Shown here: positions 1 through 13,200 of the stretch, piece by piece
Numbering within the stretch: the stretch's first letter is position 1
How the letters are laid out: every line of letters begins with the position of its first letter
Made by a program: the position numbers and the translations under genes
Notes under the pieces: model-generated
Told to the model about the DNA's origin: nothing
Seen by the model: the letters and a program-made list of their open reading frames with translations, nothing else
The model's database searches: none
Assembly: GCA_019914995.1 (NCBI GenBank)
Contig: CM034140.1
Location: forward strand, 992,001 to 1,056,000
DNA length: 64,000 bases
From: Acanthochlamys bracteata
Lineage: Eukaryota; Streptophyta; Magnoliopsida; Pandanales; Velloziaceae
Reading direction: 5' to 3'

Positions 1-2657
1 ATGATGATAAGGTAGTCCAATCCAGTCAACTTTGAATTATTCAACTCTGTCAAGTTAATGTCTGGTGGTTCTCTATTATATTTATATCTGCGTACTTCAT
101 AGCGCTCTATTGCCCTGTTTGTAGAATGATAACAAACCTGATTTCAAGAAACTTGTTAGTGAGAATTGGATAGAGCCACCGAGAAGAGAGCGAAAACGAA
201 AGTAAGACACTGTGCTGGCCATGTTCATCTTTATGTTCATTTTCCCCAGCTGTTCCAAAGTTTGATTATTGGCCTTCCTTTTCTGCTTAGTTATTCTGAG
301 TCTGATTATTTCAAGCAAGCGCTGCGCCAAGGTGGTCCTGCAAAGCATAGAGAGCCAAAAATCCCTAGGATGCCACAGTTGTAAGCACTCTATGACCTAG
401 AAAATGAATACTTTCTTCTTTATAGTATCAACTATATTTGCAAAATGGTAATTTTTTATTTTGGCAGGCATGATTTTCAGTTTTTTGACACTCAAAGACT
501 CAATGAGTTGTATGAGAAGGAAGTTCGATATCTTATGGTTAGTGCAAAGTCAAATCACTGTTTTCCTTTTTTTTTTATAAAATATTTTTTTTCAGTTCAT
601 TTGTTATTTATCTACTGTCTCTGTAAATATTTTACCCCAGTGATACATGAAGTTGATTGCCAATTGCTTGAAATGACTGGTAAAATGTGAAATTGTACTG
701 TTGCCATGAACAACCTCTACCTTAAAATTGTTGAATTCACTCTTTGATTAATTAGCTTTTGATGCTTTTTTGTCTAGCCTTCTGATTCTTAGATCCCGAA
801 TGTGTTTCTGTAGACTGTTAGACTGTTCAATATGGTTTTTCCATTTTTGAGTATGATGATTTTCTCTAAGGAAATACCTCAGTTATTTTTATGAAAAAAT
901 ATTATGCCAATTAGAATCAGAATAGAATATTTGGAGGTAGGCCAGTAAAAGGTCAAGAATTAGTGTTACTATGCATCTCTTGGCTGATTGCTTATTATGC
1001 TTTACTGGTTTTCTAACTTTCGTTTTGATTTTGTGTTACAGCAAGTACAGCAGAAAAACGGTGCAAATGATTCGATTCCTGGTGGTGAGGATGATTCAGA
1101 AGGTGTGTTTATCTGGATAATTGTAATTTGTTTAAATTGCTTATGAGTAACCATGGTATGGATCAAAAGGTAATTTATGGACCTGTGGTTATGCAGAACT
1201 AGGGGAACCTTTAACAGCTGAGGAAATAAAGGAAAAGGAGCAACTGTTGGAAGAGGTGATTACATTCCTGTGACTGTTTTTGTTACAAAGTTCACCTTAC
1301 TCATTACCCGCTTCACCATCGACATGTTGTAGGGCTTCTCTACTTGGTCAAAGAGAGATTTTAATACTTTCATCAGAGCGTGTGAGAAGTATGGTCGCAA
1401 TGATATCAAAAGCATAACTACTGAGATGGAAGGTAAACGTGAAGAGGAGGTTCAGAGATATGCTAAAGTTTTTAGAGAAAGATACAAGGAATTGAATGGT
1501 ATGTTAGCACACCATTTGTAACTTGTTGTAGTGATTGCTTTTTGTTTGCACCTGTGTAGCAGCTTCCCTTACTCTCAGTATTCTATTTGATTGTGTTAGA
1601 TTATGATCGAATAATCAAAAACATTGAAAGAGGTGAAGCTAGAATTTCTCGGAAAGATGAAATTATGAAGGCTATAGGAAAGAAGCTGGACCGCTACAAG
1701 AACCCGTGGTTGGAGTTAAAAATCCAGTACGGTCAAAATAAAGGGAAGTTGTACAATGAAGAGTGTGACCGTTTCATGGTGTGTTATAATATTCCAAACT
1801 TGCGATCTACTCCTTCCGTTTGTTTTATAGTTACAATGCTTCACTCTAGTTCCGTTTCAGTTGTGCATGGTTCACAAACTTGGTTATGGCAACTGGGATG
1901 AGTTGAAGGCAGCCTTCCGGACATCGCCTTTGTTTCGTTTTGACTGGTTTGTGAAGTCCCGCACAACTCAAGAGCTAGCTAGGCGGTGCGATACATTGAT
2001 TCGGCTTGTTGAAAGGGAAAATCAAGAATATGATGAACGGGAGAGACAAGCACGTAAAGAGAAGAAGCTTGCCAAGGTAAGTAGGTTGAAGTTCGCTTGC
2101 TGTTAACGGCTTGATTCTTCCCCTCACAGATTCTGCAACCATAATATTTGATGAATGAACCATATTGAACAGATTCTGAATCAAATTCTTAAAAATAGGT
2201 ATTCATAGTCAAGTTAGTAAAGGAGATCTTGAAGCATTGTTTACAACTATTTCGGTAAAGCTTACTGTCCACTCACGCCATTCTGCTACTAATACTGGTT
2301 TTGTATGTGCTTTTAGAGTTCAACTCCCTCTAAGAGGTCTTCATCAAAGGCAACTTCCCAGGAAACTCCTCCCCACAGTTCATCTAAACGGAGGAGGCAG
2401 TCGCTAACGGATGATTATGTAAGCTCAGTGAGTTCCCAGCTATTACATGTCATATTCTTCGTTGGTTATGCGTCAATTAGTGATACATTTCTTCATTGCA
2501 CTCCTCCTTTTGTGCAGTTATATCTGTGGTGTATTGTGCTATCAGCTCGCATCATTTTCTGACAGAGAACACAAACTTCATGCATGCATCACTTGCTAAT
2601 AATTTCTGCACTAACTTGTTTTTCCCATTTACTTTACAGAGTCGTCGAAGGAGATGA
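1..2657 (+). CDS. CHR11: ISWI chromatin-remodelling ATPase, C-terminal part (5' end outside window)
   Basis: The visible part is the C-terminal third of an imitation-switch remodeller, which slides nucleosomes in the nucleus. Exons read: 1-11, 125-201, 291-380, 468-537, 1042-1102, 1197-1255, 1333-1498, 1600-1778, 1861-2076, 2317-2427, 2640-2657. They join in one frame. The protein contains the HAND-region stretch [19 protein letters not shown], then PRMPQLHDFQFF, a SANT domain starting [20 protein letters not shown], and a SLIDE domain with [20 protein letters not shown]. It ends in a basic serine-rich tail and the stop at 2655-2657. The order and near-identity to Arabidopsis CHR11/CHR17 as I know them make the family secure; which paralogue it is cannot be told. 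The SNF2 ATPase domain lies left of the window. The last intron could use a donor at 2419 or 2428; I chose 2428 because it keeps phase with the final Arg-rich exon. Confidence 0.93.
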
Positions 2658-4289
2658 TGTGTCATTGTTTTGTGGTATAAGAATGTTGGGTGGGGTTCAG
2701 GGCTAGAGGTTCCAGTTGGGAGCTTTGATTTGTTTTGTCTTCGCATTGCAATTCATCTTTGTGGCATTGAATTATGCAAAGTAGGCCTAACTGGAGTAAA
2801 AGATTGTTATTCTTCTGGATGGAAACTGAGCATGGAGATTCTAAATAGATTGACATAGGATGATTAAAAAAATCAAATCTGATGTGCGTTGCTTAGCAAT
2901 AGTTGCAATATTCAGATATCTACCATGTATAAGCTAACTTGAAGGTAATTCTCTGTGCTTATTACCCGTAAAGTGCCACGGCATTGCTTTTATGTTGTGG
3001 TTATATCTGTGCACCGTAGTTCGGTCTGTCCTGCTGATCTGTAGATTGTAAAGTAACGCGTACAAGAGTCTCCGGTGCTGGAGGTGTTCTGGTGTTGTAT
3101 TCTGAATGATCATCTAATCTTGACAAACTATTTTATTTCAATTGGGAACGTTAAAGCTCCAAGTATCTTGAAAATAATTTTTAATGATAAAAAGAGAACA
3201 TATTTACAATAGTGAACGAAGGTGAAGGGTCACACAAAAATTATTGTTATTTTATTTTTGATTATGAAGATGCCTACATAATCCATCAAGGTACTTACTA
3301 TCTTTAGATCACAGAACCATAATGGTCAAGGCAACACCCCTCGTCTGAAAAAACTAGTTTGTGTATTTAGTGATTTGCGAAACTAACAAGAAAGTGAATA
3401 GGAGGTTCCTGCAAGAAATGGGGCAACGCCTGTTTGTATCTTATAATGCATATTGCTCGACTTTAGCCTACTATTAGTTGGTCACATTCAGATCAAATTT
3501 AATCCTACAACAAGTTACAAAAAATCCGTGCAACGTGAATGTGGACCGATATCAGAACGAATTATCGTCTACTGAGTAGCATCACACGTCCCTAAAACTC
3601 CCAAGCATGGTGTCAGTTTCCAAAAAATGTCTCAAGGAGGAATGTTTTAATGCAAAAGAACAGGCTGTTCGATCAATCGTGGGTTGTAGGTTTGACAGTT
3701 CTAGTCTTATGGCCAATAGTACGGAAAGAAACTTCTGAAGTATGGTTGCAGTCATTGCGCAGAACCCAGACCTGCACAAAAACCACACGTGATTTTGAGC
3801 AAAATCGAGAGAGAAGATAAAGACCTAAGCTAGCCAAAATAAATTCCTATAGCTACTTTCAAACATCTAATCTTTAATTCACAATCATCCTAACCACAAA
3901 GTGCAATCATCGTAGTTACTTTTTATTCATGCAGTACCTATTAAGAAAACCATGCTTCTTTAGGATTCTGATGTAAAGGCGACTGTTGAGATCACCTACT
4001 GAAACTTAAAGAGTAAATAAGAAGCTATGGACCTTCACGACCAGTAACTAACAGCAAAAACTAGGTCAATTCACATTATGCTGAGGATTTTGGCATGACA
4101 AGGTTTGATAATTGACCTATTGATGTAGCCATCAAATATGCAACAAGATCCGCCTGGGAACAACATTCATTTCACTCCAGCATATCTAACCAAAGAAAAA
4201 CACAATTTCTCCCATCCTTCAGTAAAATGGGAATAATTATCTTTAAATCCTGGAGATTCCATCGTCAAAACATCACAGGAAACGAAAAG
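2658..4289. other. 3' flank and intergenic DNA
   Basis: The first few hundred bases are probably the 3' UTR of the ISWI gene. The rest is AT-rich with only short ORFs that match no family I know. Any remaining 3' part of the decayed CHY/RING gene (its terminal zinc-ribbon exon) should lie near 4000-4290, but I could not trace it. Confidence 0.5.
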
Positions 4290-7050
4290 GCTTAAAGGCT
4301 ACTTTCCTATTCCTGTAATCTTCAGGCATCTCTGTTGCTCAGATCTGAAAAATCATGAATATTTGATGAGCAAATCTTCAGACCAAGAAGGCCTGGAAAC
4401 AAAAATAGAAAGCATGTATAGCTTCAAACTCAAGATGCAGTCAGCTAGTAACAAGCAAAAACATTACATGAACAATAGGCTTATCCAAGCTTCAGACCAC
4501 CGTGATTGGTTACCTCTAATTATACAACTCTGAATACACCCATCAACAGGATCGGAAAATGTGGAACAGAATATACATATAAGTGATGATCCAAATAAAA
4601 AAGGGAGTCAGAACATTGAAAATTTTAATCTGCTGTTTTGCATTATTATTTTACAATTTCATAGCTAAGGAAATTTATTGTACTCATCGTGAATAAACCA
4701 AGTTTGATTCTTCCCTTATAGTCATCTCAAACTTTCTAAATCAAACAAACTACCACCCAGTAGCAGGATACAACATTCCAGAATAGGTGGATTTGAAAGA
4801 GAAGTATGAATATATTTGTTTTTAAAGATTTTGGAACTTTCCAGAATTATCAAAAACAAGAATGATCACTGATTTTTGCTTTGAAAAAGAAGATCAGATT
4901 TCAAGTTGCAGGCAAATAGATCCTACCATTTAGTTAGGAAACAAGGGTGGTGGGGGGAGGGGACCAGGGGTCTGCTTCAGTCGTTACAGTAAGCTAATAT
5001 GCATAAGATATGCTCTTACCTTTCATCCATATTCCTCCATATATTGACATATCACAAACTGACTTGGCAACACATTGGACAAGCAAACCTGGACATTACA
5101 GAAGGAAGTAGCTCATGAATGTGCACACTAGTAGGGGGAAAAAGAGGAAGGAATAGCTAGTAGATGGTTATACTTACTGGTGACACATGATCATGTCTGG
5201 AAGACATTCCAAATGTATAGAATGAATGCATCTCATAATATGGTCTCTTTGAAAGTGTCAAAGAGGTACTGCAACCATTACCAATTTACCATAATATTAT
5301 AATATTCACAATTAAGCTAAAAGCTATAAATGCAGACCTCAAAGCATACTGAACAGTTTTTGCCTCATTGATTTCTCTACACAGTAATGCTTGTTGAGCA
5401 AATCAGTTGAGTAACACAATCCTGCATCAAGTAGCAAGATCCAATGTATGCCAATATGAAATATCCCAAGTTTTAGAGAACTGCTAAAAAAAAAAAAACC
5501 AGACAAAAGATGTAGGCACACCAGTTCACATATAAAAGCCACTACATGATTATATGATACTTTTTTCCAATTTCTTATGAATTTTTTCAGATGCACCTTT
5601 AGAAACTAAGCTTAAAAGCTCATGGCGACAGGCTTAACAATATAACAACACATAAACAGCATGACTTTATACATGACAATACGATATTCTTGTCTACCTG
5701 AAAATGCTATGATTTCCACAAACTTAACACCGAGAATGTGGCGATCTCCAAAGCAAAAAGATTAACACCTAGAGAACTGATGCATCAAATACATGTGAAA
5801 GTGTCCTACGAGATTAAAAAGGGTTAGCAAAAGAGCCCAAAGTTTCAGCACATTATACTAAACGAGTAAAAATATCAACTTCGAACAATTTAAGCTATAG
5901 CTCAACAGGCACACAAACCAGACAAACCAGAAACTCAAATTTCGGCTGTTATCAAATATCCAAAATAAAAAATAAAAACATTGACAGATATAACAAATGT
6001 TTCCAGGAGAACCTTCTTACTCAATTGGCCATATCATATAACTAGCAAGTTCAAAGAATCATTACTATAAGATATCACAGCACAGGCAGAGCATGGCCCA
6101 CACATTTTGCACTGGAAGAAATTTTCCTTTCCACCAACTCTGAAACAATAGGACAGAATACTCAGTTATCCGATGGGAGTATTCATGCATATGAAATCTA
6201 AAGTCTAAAGCCAAAAATGCGAGTAACCTGCCAATGCGACAGTCAGAAACATTGACACTGTCATTTCCTAGTCTGCAACACTAATGTAAAGAAACAATCA
6301 GCCAAAGTCTTTACCAACCTCAATTTAATAGAACCAGATGTTAAAAGAAAGTGGAGAAAGAATCTCACCTCATCATCTTAAAACTTGCAGACACTGCAAA
6401 ATATTCCCTCATTTTAACCACACACTTGGTGCAGACTTGTGCATCCTACAGAAACACCAAGGTTCTAGCAAGAACAATCTGCAAAATCTTAAGAAGAAAA
6501 AAAAAAACAATAATTCAGCTTTGACTTAGCTCAGTGTCACAGACAACACAAACCACCTCAGAAATTTAGAAAAGTTCAACTAGTGGATTATTTCTTAACA
6601 TGAAAGGTGAATAAGAAAAGGGTAGAGTACCTTCTCAACTTCATGCCATAGAAGTTCATGATGATCTTTTGTGCCTGTGGTTAATTTAGTATAGAGTGTT
6701 GTCAGCTGAGAAAACTAAAATCATCAATGCTTAAAAAATCGACCAAACAGACAGAAGCAGCAAGGGAACGAGTTCTAGATAAAAGTTTCAGACGAGAATA
6801 TGATAGAGCTGATTGAAAACTTTCACACGGAATCTCTCTAACGGCAGAGATTTCACAGAAATTCACATCCTAAACACAAATAAACTGATAAATCACATAA
6901 GATTAGGTTTCCCAGTGATTGATTGATGGTAGAGAGAGAGGGAGTTGAAAGAAAACTTACCGTGGATTTGTTGTGGCAATGGCGGCAGATGAAGATCTCA
7001 TTGCAGCACGGCGCCCGGATCTTACACAGCGGTATAGGGTTCGCATCTGC
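4290..7050 (-). pseudogene. Decayed CHY/CTCHY/RING zinc-finger E3 ubiquitin ligase (MIEL1/RZFP34 type)
   Basis: Exon-sized blocks of a CHY-RING ligase lie in the correct order on the minus strand, most still flanked by splice-like signals. Approximate blocks are 6961-7046 ([20 protein letters not shown]), 6631-6674 (KDHHELLWHEVEK), 6529-6558 (VCVVCDTE), 6369-6458 (DAQVCTKC...CSVCKF.DDE), 6070-6141 (VGGKENFFQCKMCG), 5180-5272 (YLFDTFKET...IHLECL), 5022-5098 (ACPMC...KSVCDMS..W) and 4290-4341 (ATEMPEDYRNRKVA). Lesions seen: a one-T loss before CSVC with a stop just after CKF, a lost donor after CDTE, a frameshift inside the RING block after KETI, a frameshift after CPMC, and a frameshift just before CKIRAPCC. 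Intact members ubiquitinate transcription factors such as MYBs. With at least five lesions it cannot make that protein, though it could still be transcribed. Confidence 0.8.
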
Positions 7051-7482
7051 TCCACAAATTAAACCAATTCCAGACCAACCCAAAAACAACAAAAAATGGA
7101 GAAACATAGCATAACAAATTAGATCCATAGCAACAAAGTCCAAAAATAACACCAAATCAAACGGAGAAATATTTCGAAGTCAGAATACACCCGTGCTTCA
7201 TTTTCTCGAATTGAAGCCGGCACTCTATCTCTCCAGTGCTCCCGATTGATCTTCTCAAAAACAATCTCGAATCAACGATCACAGAATGATTCTAGAACTT
7301 TACTCTTCGATTAAAATTGCAACAGTCGAGACTTACTGAATAAAATTTTCCAACAGTTCCCCTCCAACAATCGACAGAACGAGAGCGAGAGCGCAGAATG
7401 CTGGTTGTAGTAATGAACGAAGCGGGAAAAGAAAGGATCGAATGAGAAATATAAAGGGAGATCAAGTAGGGGGAAGCGGGGG

Positions 7483-7490
7483 TTTATATA
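7483..7490 (-). promoter_or_regulatory. TATA box upstream of the decayed CHY/RING gene
   Basis: On the minus strand the sequence reads CTATATAAACCC, followed by a CT-rich leader (about 7420-7470) typical of plant transcription starts. It lies about 440 bases upstream of the first recognisable exon of the pseudogene. Confidence 0.5.
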
Positions 7491-7732
7491 GACGGTTGCT
7501 TTGAATCGGATCTGGAATTTGGGTGCACCTGGTTTGCTATGGTTCGGTTGGTTCCTCCCAAACATGACTCAAGCAAAAACTTTTCATTAGAGATTCCTTC
7601 ATTTTATTGAATCAAATGTTCCTTGATTAGTCATTCATATGAAAATTGCAGGTTGTCAAGTTAGGAGGAATTTGATAGATACATGAATGAACACTTCTAC
7701 GTAAAAATATAACTCTGTAGAGCTCACTTTGT

Positions 7733-9408
7733 TCAACAAAAATTAAAGAAAAATAGAATCACAACAAGTAATGCCTTAGCTGTTGCAACAGCAGTTGATG
7801 CATTTGTTTCGAGAGTTGTAGTTGTTGATGCTGTTTTGCTTCTAGCAACTGCAGGTTGTTCAACTGCTGCAGAAGGCGCTAACGCAGGAGCAATGTCGTG
7901 GTCATGACTACGCATAGAAAGGTTTGGGGTGTTATCGAGTGCCTTGAGTTGCCTAAGATTCATTGGAGATATGTACTTCTCATCTCCATTAACAATCTTC
8001 TCAGCTATGATTGCATTTGCTGCATCACTTGGGTGATAAGGATCCCAGAAAACGTACTTGGATCGATCTTTGCACATTGTTGACGTAGGACCGCAAGGTA
8101 TTATACCTGCAAACTTTCCTCCATTGCCACAACAAGCCATGCTTGCAGTCTTGAATCCTACATAAACAAAACCCCAGATGATCAGGCAGTGCGCCCGGGA
8201 TGGAAGAATCACTCTTATCTGAAAAGAAAAGTTTCGACTTACCGTAACTTTGGTGATTTGCAACGAGTTCCATGACAAGATCAAACACATTTGCATAGAT
8301 AAACTTGGCGCCAGGGAGATTTTCGTTTAGTTCAGTAAGAAGATTTCTCAATCGGCCATTGTACTGCTGAGCTAGTTGATTAGGTAAGCTAACGCACTCT
8401 CCTTCATTGATCCGGTTGATTGTTTTCTGATATGGAATGCATCCTATAGGCCCAATATTTCCAACAACAAATTTCCGCGCATCTAAGTCGTAGAGTCTCT
8501 GCAGAGAAAATCGACCCCCCAAAAAAGAAAAAAATTAACTAATTTTTAGAAGCATTTTGATCTGATTAAATGCAAGAATGGAGAATGGTACGTGAAACAT
8601 ACTGTAAGTTGTGTTCGAAAGTTTGTAATGAGACCATCGATGAACTGATCAGGCGTTTCATAAACTCGTATACCAACAGAGACAACAGGAAGAAGATAAT
8701 TGTTCAGAATATCATTTGAGCCAATGGTGATCGAGAATATCGCATTTCTTGCTAAGTAATCCTTTGCCTTCGCATTTCCCAGTAGTTCGTCCAACTGCCG
8801 CCTTGTTGTGTTAAAGTAATCCACTTGCACTTCTAAGCCAAGCCTGTTGATCTGTAATACAAACAAAATTTATATGTTTCATAAACTATGCGATCGTGAA
8901 AAAGATAACAATTTTGGTATAGAAAAAAAAAATTATAACATACAAATATGCGTCCTGTTTGATTCATAATTCCTCCTCCACCAGATGCATAATTGACTCC
9001 GTATAGTATCGCATTGCCGGTTGTGTTTGGTGCCAGAAAAGGAGGCGAATAACTTGGTTGTCCTAATTTTTCACCTTCAGTTATGAGATCGTAATGCTTA
9101 GTTATGAAAGTGAAGAACAAACAAGTACTGCTATGCTGAATATAAATTAGAACGAGATTGTACATACCAACAATGTCGGCAATTGTCCTGCCATTTGTAT
9201 ACCTTCCTGTAGGCTCTCCACCAGAAGCTGCAAAATCGATTCCATTAGGCCGTAGATCAGCTTTCGACAATGTGTTGAGGTAGTTGTTGTTCCCAGCATC
9301 AACAAGCGAATCTCCGAAAACAAACGAAGCGGCTATATCTTGCTGGGTTTGAGTTAAAGTAGCTTTAGTGGAGACTGCGAACAAGAACAATATCAAAACT
9401 ATTGCCAT
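7733..9408 (-). CDS. GDSL esterase/lipase with AP-rich, GPI-anchor-like C-terminal extension
   Basis: Five exons (9408-9168, 9074-8944, 8851-8603, 8498-8243, 8157-7733) give 433 residues. The start has a signal peptide (MAIVLILFLFAVSTKA), so the product is probably secreted. Block I is FVFGDSLVDAGNNNYL with nucleophile Ser34. Block III is SITIGSNDILNN and block V is WDPYHPSDAAN, giving the Asp-His pair. Conserved ACCG and PCGP segments are present. GDSL enzymes hydrolyse ester or acyl substrates, often in the cell wall or cuticle; the substrate here is unknown. Typical members end shortly after a segment like ISPMNLRQL. This one continues for about 60 residues with an Ala/Pro-rich linker and ends in ALLVVILFFFNFC. 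Small residues before a hydrophobic tail at the very C-terminus look like a GPI-attachment signal. That tail role is inference. Confidence 0.92.
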
Positions 9409-10220
9409 AGCAGAACAGCAAAAGTTATGTCATCTCATTGATTTCAAAAGAGGGTTCACGTTTTATGGCATTTGTCTTGATTGAAATCTGGAAGTGGATG
9501 GAACAGTTATACCAAGTAGAAAATTTTTGAGGTAGTTCATCAAAGCTCAACTGATGTACTTATGAAGCTTCTGTTTTGTTTTGTTCAAAAAGAGTGCTTG
9601 CTCTTGGTTGAGGGTTGGTTCTGGTTGGTGAACAAAGAAATAGGGTGTCCTATCAATCCGATCGAGAACCTTTTGTAATAGAGCTAGCGTCAAACTCAAA
9701 ACATACTGGCAAAATTGCAACAAAAACAATGCATTCTGCAGATCAGAGAAACAAATAGTTAAAAAATTAATCTCGACAAAACAAAGAAAGAAGAAATAGT
9801 CAAAAATGATAAAAGCACTTTTATTTAATCAATCAGGATGTATATAGTCAGTTCTAATCATAACACAAAAATATTAAAACATTGAGGTGAGGACTGCACA
9901 ATGCTGGCACATCTGAATAACTTATAAACGGACACATTTTCTGGCAAATTATTTCTCAATACACTACAAACACCTAGATCCACGTCAGGGGAAAAAAGAA
10001 ACAGACGAAATACATATACATTTTGAAAAGTTGCTACCCCGACTATCACAAAGCCAACCTTCCAAAGAAACTTAGACAGAAAGAAAAAAGAAGATGAAAG
10101 ATATGAAAATGTCTCTGCCTTTCCATTCAGTTAACGAACTTTCCTGGGGTCTTTTGGCTTATGCCAAGTGCATCTTGACTGATAGCCTTAACATTGAGTT
10201 TCTTTATTTCATCCTTAGAT
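9409..10220. other. Intergenic region between GDSL and kinase genes
   Basis: It holds the upstream region of the GDSL gene (from 9409) and the presumed 3' UTR of the kinase gene (ending near 9800-10220). I see no further gene. A charged open stretch on the minus strand at about 10240-10128, in a frame shifted from the kinase, is treated separately. Confidence 0.5.
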
Positions 10221-13200
10221 TCACCCTTTCTTATGAGATTCTCTCGTTCCTAGTGACTTTGTTGATCCAGTACCCTGCTTCTTACGTTTCTGGTGGCCAA
10301 CAGCTGTTGGGCCTGCTAGAGGACCAGACCAAGTAGAAATGCTATTTTTCTGGTAAGGGAATACGGTGCTGAATGAGGTATCTGGAGGTTCAAACGGGGG
10401 ATCAATATGATGGGATGAGCCCAGTGGAAATCCAAGTGCGCCATCCTGGTGAGGAGGAGGAAACTTCTCGCTCTTGCTCTTTGCATTTGCATGAGTGATT
10501 AGACGTTTTCTCTGCTGTTAAAGGTAAAGACAAAAGAAGAAGGTTAAGTCATGACATGCTATTACAGTTATGTCACAGTCTGATCTAGTAAACCAAGGCA
10601 GTAAGAATCCAACTTCAGAAACAGTATGGAACCACACAGATTTATGAAACTAATAAAGAGGTATCATGATAATGGTGAAAATGATAGTACTTAAGAGAGC
10701 CATTTTCTCTCCAGTTAGGGGATATGAAATATCAAACAAATATATAACTTGCAGTGAAGCCTCCTACTTAACCATACATTCAATCATAAAAATCAGTAGT
10801 AAAATTCACTATTGGCCCTACAACCTGCAAGGCGACTTCTTATTTAATCTCGAAGCATAAAAAACGGTCCCAAATGTTGTCAGCTGTTATAAATGAAGTT
10901 ACTCCCTCAACATAATCAAATTTTCATTTTTTAGATTCTCCTACTAAAAAAAACAAATATAGATGGTTGCCTGCTCTTATTGGTAGTTAAAACTGTACAG
11001 CATAATGGTCCTAGGATATTCCTGGCTATCACTGCATGACCTACACAGAAACTCCAAGTGCTTGTTAGGTTCTAGCATATCATAAAATGTGACAATCGCG
11101 ATTAAGCAATTTCAAGTCTTTTTTAAGCGAAAAATGCTGAAAAGAACTTCAAATCAAGAATAAAGACTATAATGTCAAGAAAATATTCAGTTTCAGCATC
11201 GTGTACATCAAGGTTTGCCTGAAGTTCAGCATTAGCCTCGGGAGCAGGTATTGCCTTGTGAACTCGCTCACGCGTATGCCTCTTCTTTGCACCATCTCCA
11301 TTTGCCTTTCCTGCAGCTCTCAACCTGTGATGAGAATCTTCCTTCTTAGATTTAGGAAAGAATATCACACATTAAATCGGATGTGAAAGATGGAAGACTT
11401 TTTCCTTCAATGAATGCCTAAAGTACAAAACTATTTGCAAGTAACATGTACTCAGTTACCCTAATCATTTGCAAACCTTTAAAAAACTCCCTTATCTTAC
11501 TTCACTACATTTTTTTTGTTTAAAATAAAAGCATTCATGTAACAAGAAATACGTATATGACAACAAAGTAAATCATCCTCTACTAGATTCCATATAATAC
11601 ATAAGGCTGAGGATACTTTCTGCAACCAATAAAAACCCACAGACGGAAATGTGTATCGATGTACAACTTCAAATATTCTGCGTACTATATTTAGTGCATT
11701 TGTTTGTAGTCAAACTGTGCTGTTGATTAAAGTATTAAAGTTAACTTTTGATTATAACTTATGTTCACTTAGATCAAATATGATGAAAATTTTATAAAAG
11801 AAATAAAAATAAAACGCATTTTGCGCTATTAGTTATTTGTGAAAAATCAGTTTCTCCTTCTTCTCTTTTTTTAGGAACATCAACGTCTCTGGTAGTTGAC
11901 ACCACTTAAATATCTATTTTCACTTTGCTCGACACATCATAAAGGCTAAATTTTTATGAAGTACTAGAAATCAGCAAACTAAATTACATACTGTGCCTCA
12001 GGCTTCATATACAGCTGTGTTACCTACACAAGAAGGTTGCTACAAAGTTTCTGAGTAAAAAAATATATAAAGAAGTAAACAGTAGGGTATGGTTCACCAA
12101 CCTTCTAGCTTCTTCATCCCGGAGCTTAGCATCCATCTCCTTGCTAGGAGGATACTGCGGTAAGCTTGAAGGCTCACATGCATAAGGTGGAGTGGTGAAG
12201 AACTGCAAAGAGCATCCCGTAGCTTAATTAACATAATATAAGACAGATTCTATAACTATTGCCTAAAGATCAGCACATCATCTTTGCAAGGCATGTATAA
12301 GAAAAGTAGACTAGCTGTTGACATAAGTCATCCACTTTGAACAACTTCATACATCTTGCAGGAAATTGATAGAGCAACTACACGAACAATCTAATTGCCA
12401 ACCAAAAAGTCGTTCTTCTTAGCCTGAGTAGTTACGTCTTTTGTAGCTCCTACTTCACTTATGTCAGAATAGTCAGGTCTTTCACCAAACAGAAGTATGA
12501 GATCTTGACAATGCTTTATATTTCCATCAGAAGATCTTTTGCTATATTTAACTTAACCAAGTTTAACTTTAGTCAAATAGGTCATCATTGCAGAAGAAAG
12601 AAGATTGTTTATGTAGTAACGATAGACCCAGCTTACAATACGGCTGCTTCTCTTCCATTACATTGATGTCTTTTCTTTTATCCTACTAAGGACTCTCAAG
12701 CATCTAGAGCCTTAGCTTAAAATGCGTTCAATGATCTTACAGTCCTGTGTATAATCAAGGAACTAAAAAAGATTTGGAGCAGTTTCACTTTTAATCCATT
12801 AATTACGAGAACGGTGATCAATTCAAACACCAGCCAAGCAACCCATGACTGTTTAAGCTTCACATAACAAATTTCCCTGGGCAACACATACAATTAATCC
12901 AAGCAGTCATACCAAAGGATGGGAAAAGATGAATCTTACGGTAGCTATCCTGCCAAAATCTAAGTAAAAATTCTCAAAATTTATGCCTCAGACAATTATC
13001 GAATATAAGGAATTAGAGAGTAATATATGGCACATTGAGTTATATATCTAAAGATAGATGCATAGACAAAAATCTAATGGGCAGACATGTAGCTTGCCGA
13101 AACAGCCAAGGAACTCAAAGCTTACTTCACTATTTAGTGCTTCAGTAGCAGTTTTACGATCAGTCGGGTCAATTGCGAGTAGAGTTTCTATCAATTGCAA

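Noticed and set aside
10094..10336. 80-codon plus-strand ORF
   Set aside because: Antisense to the last exon of the kinase gene; no family similarity.
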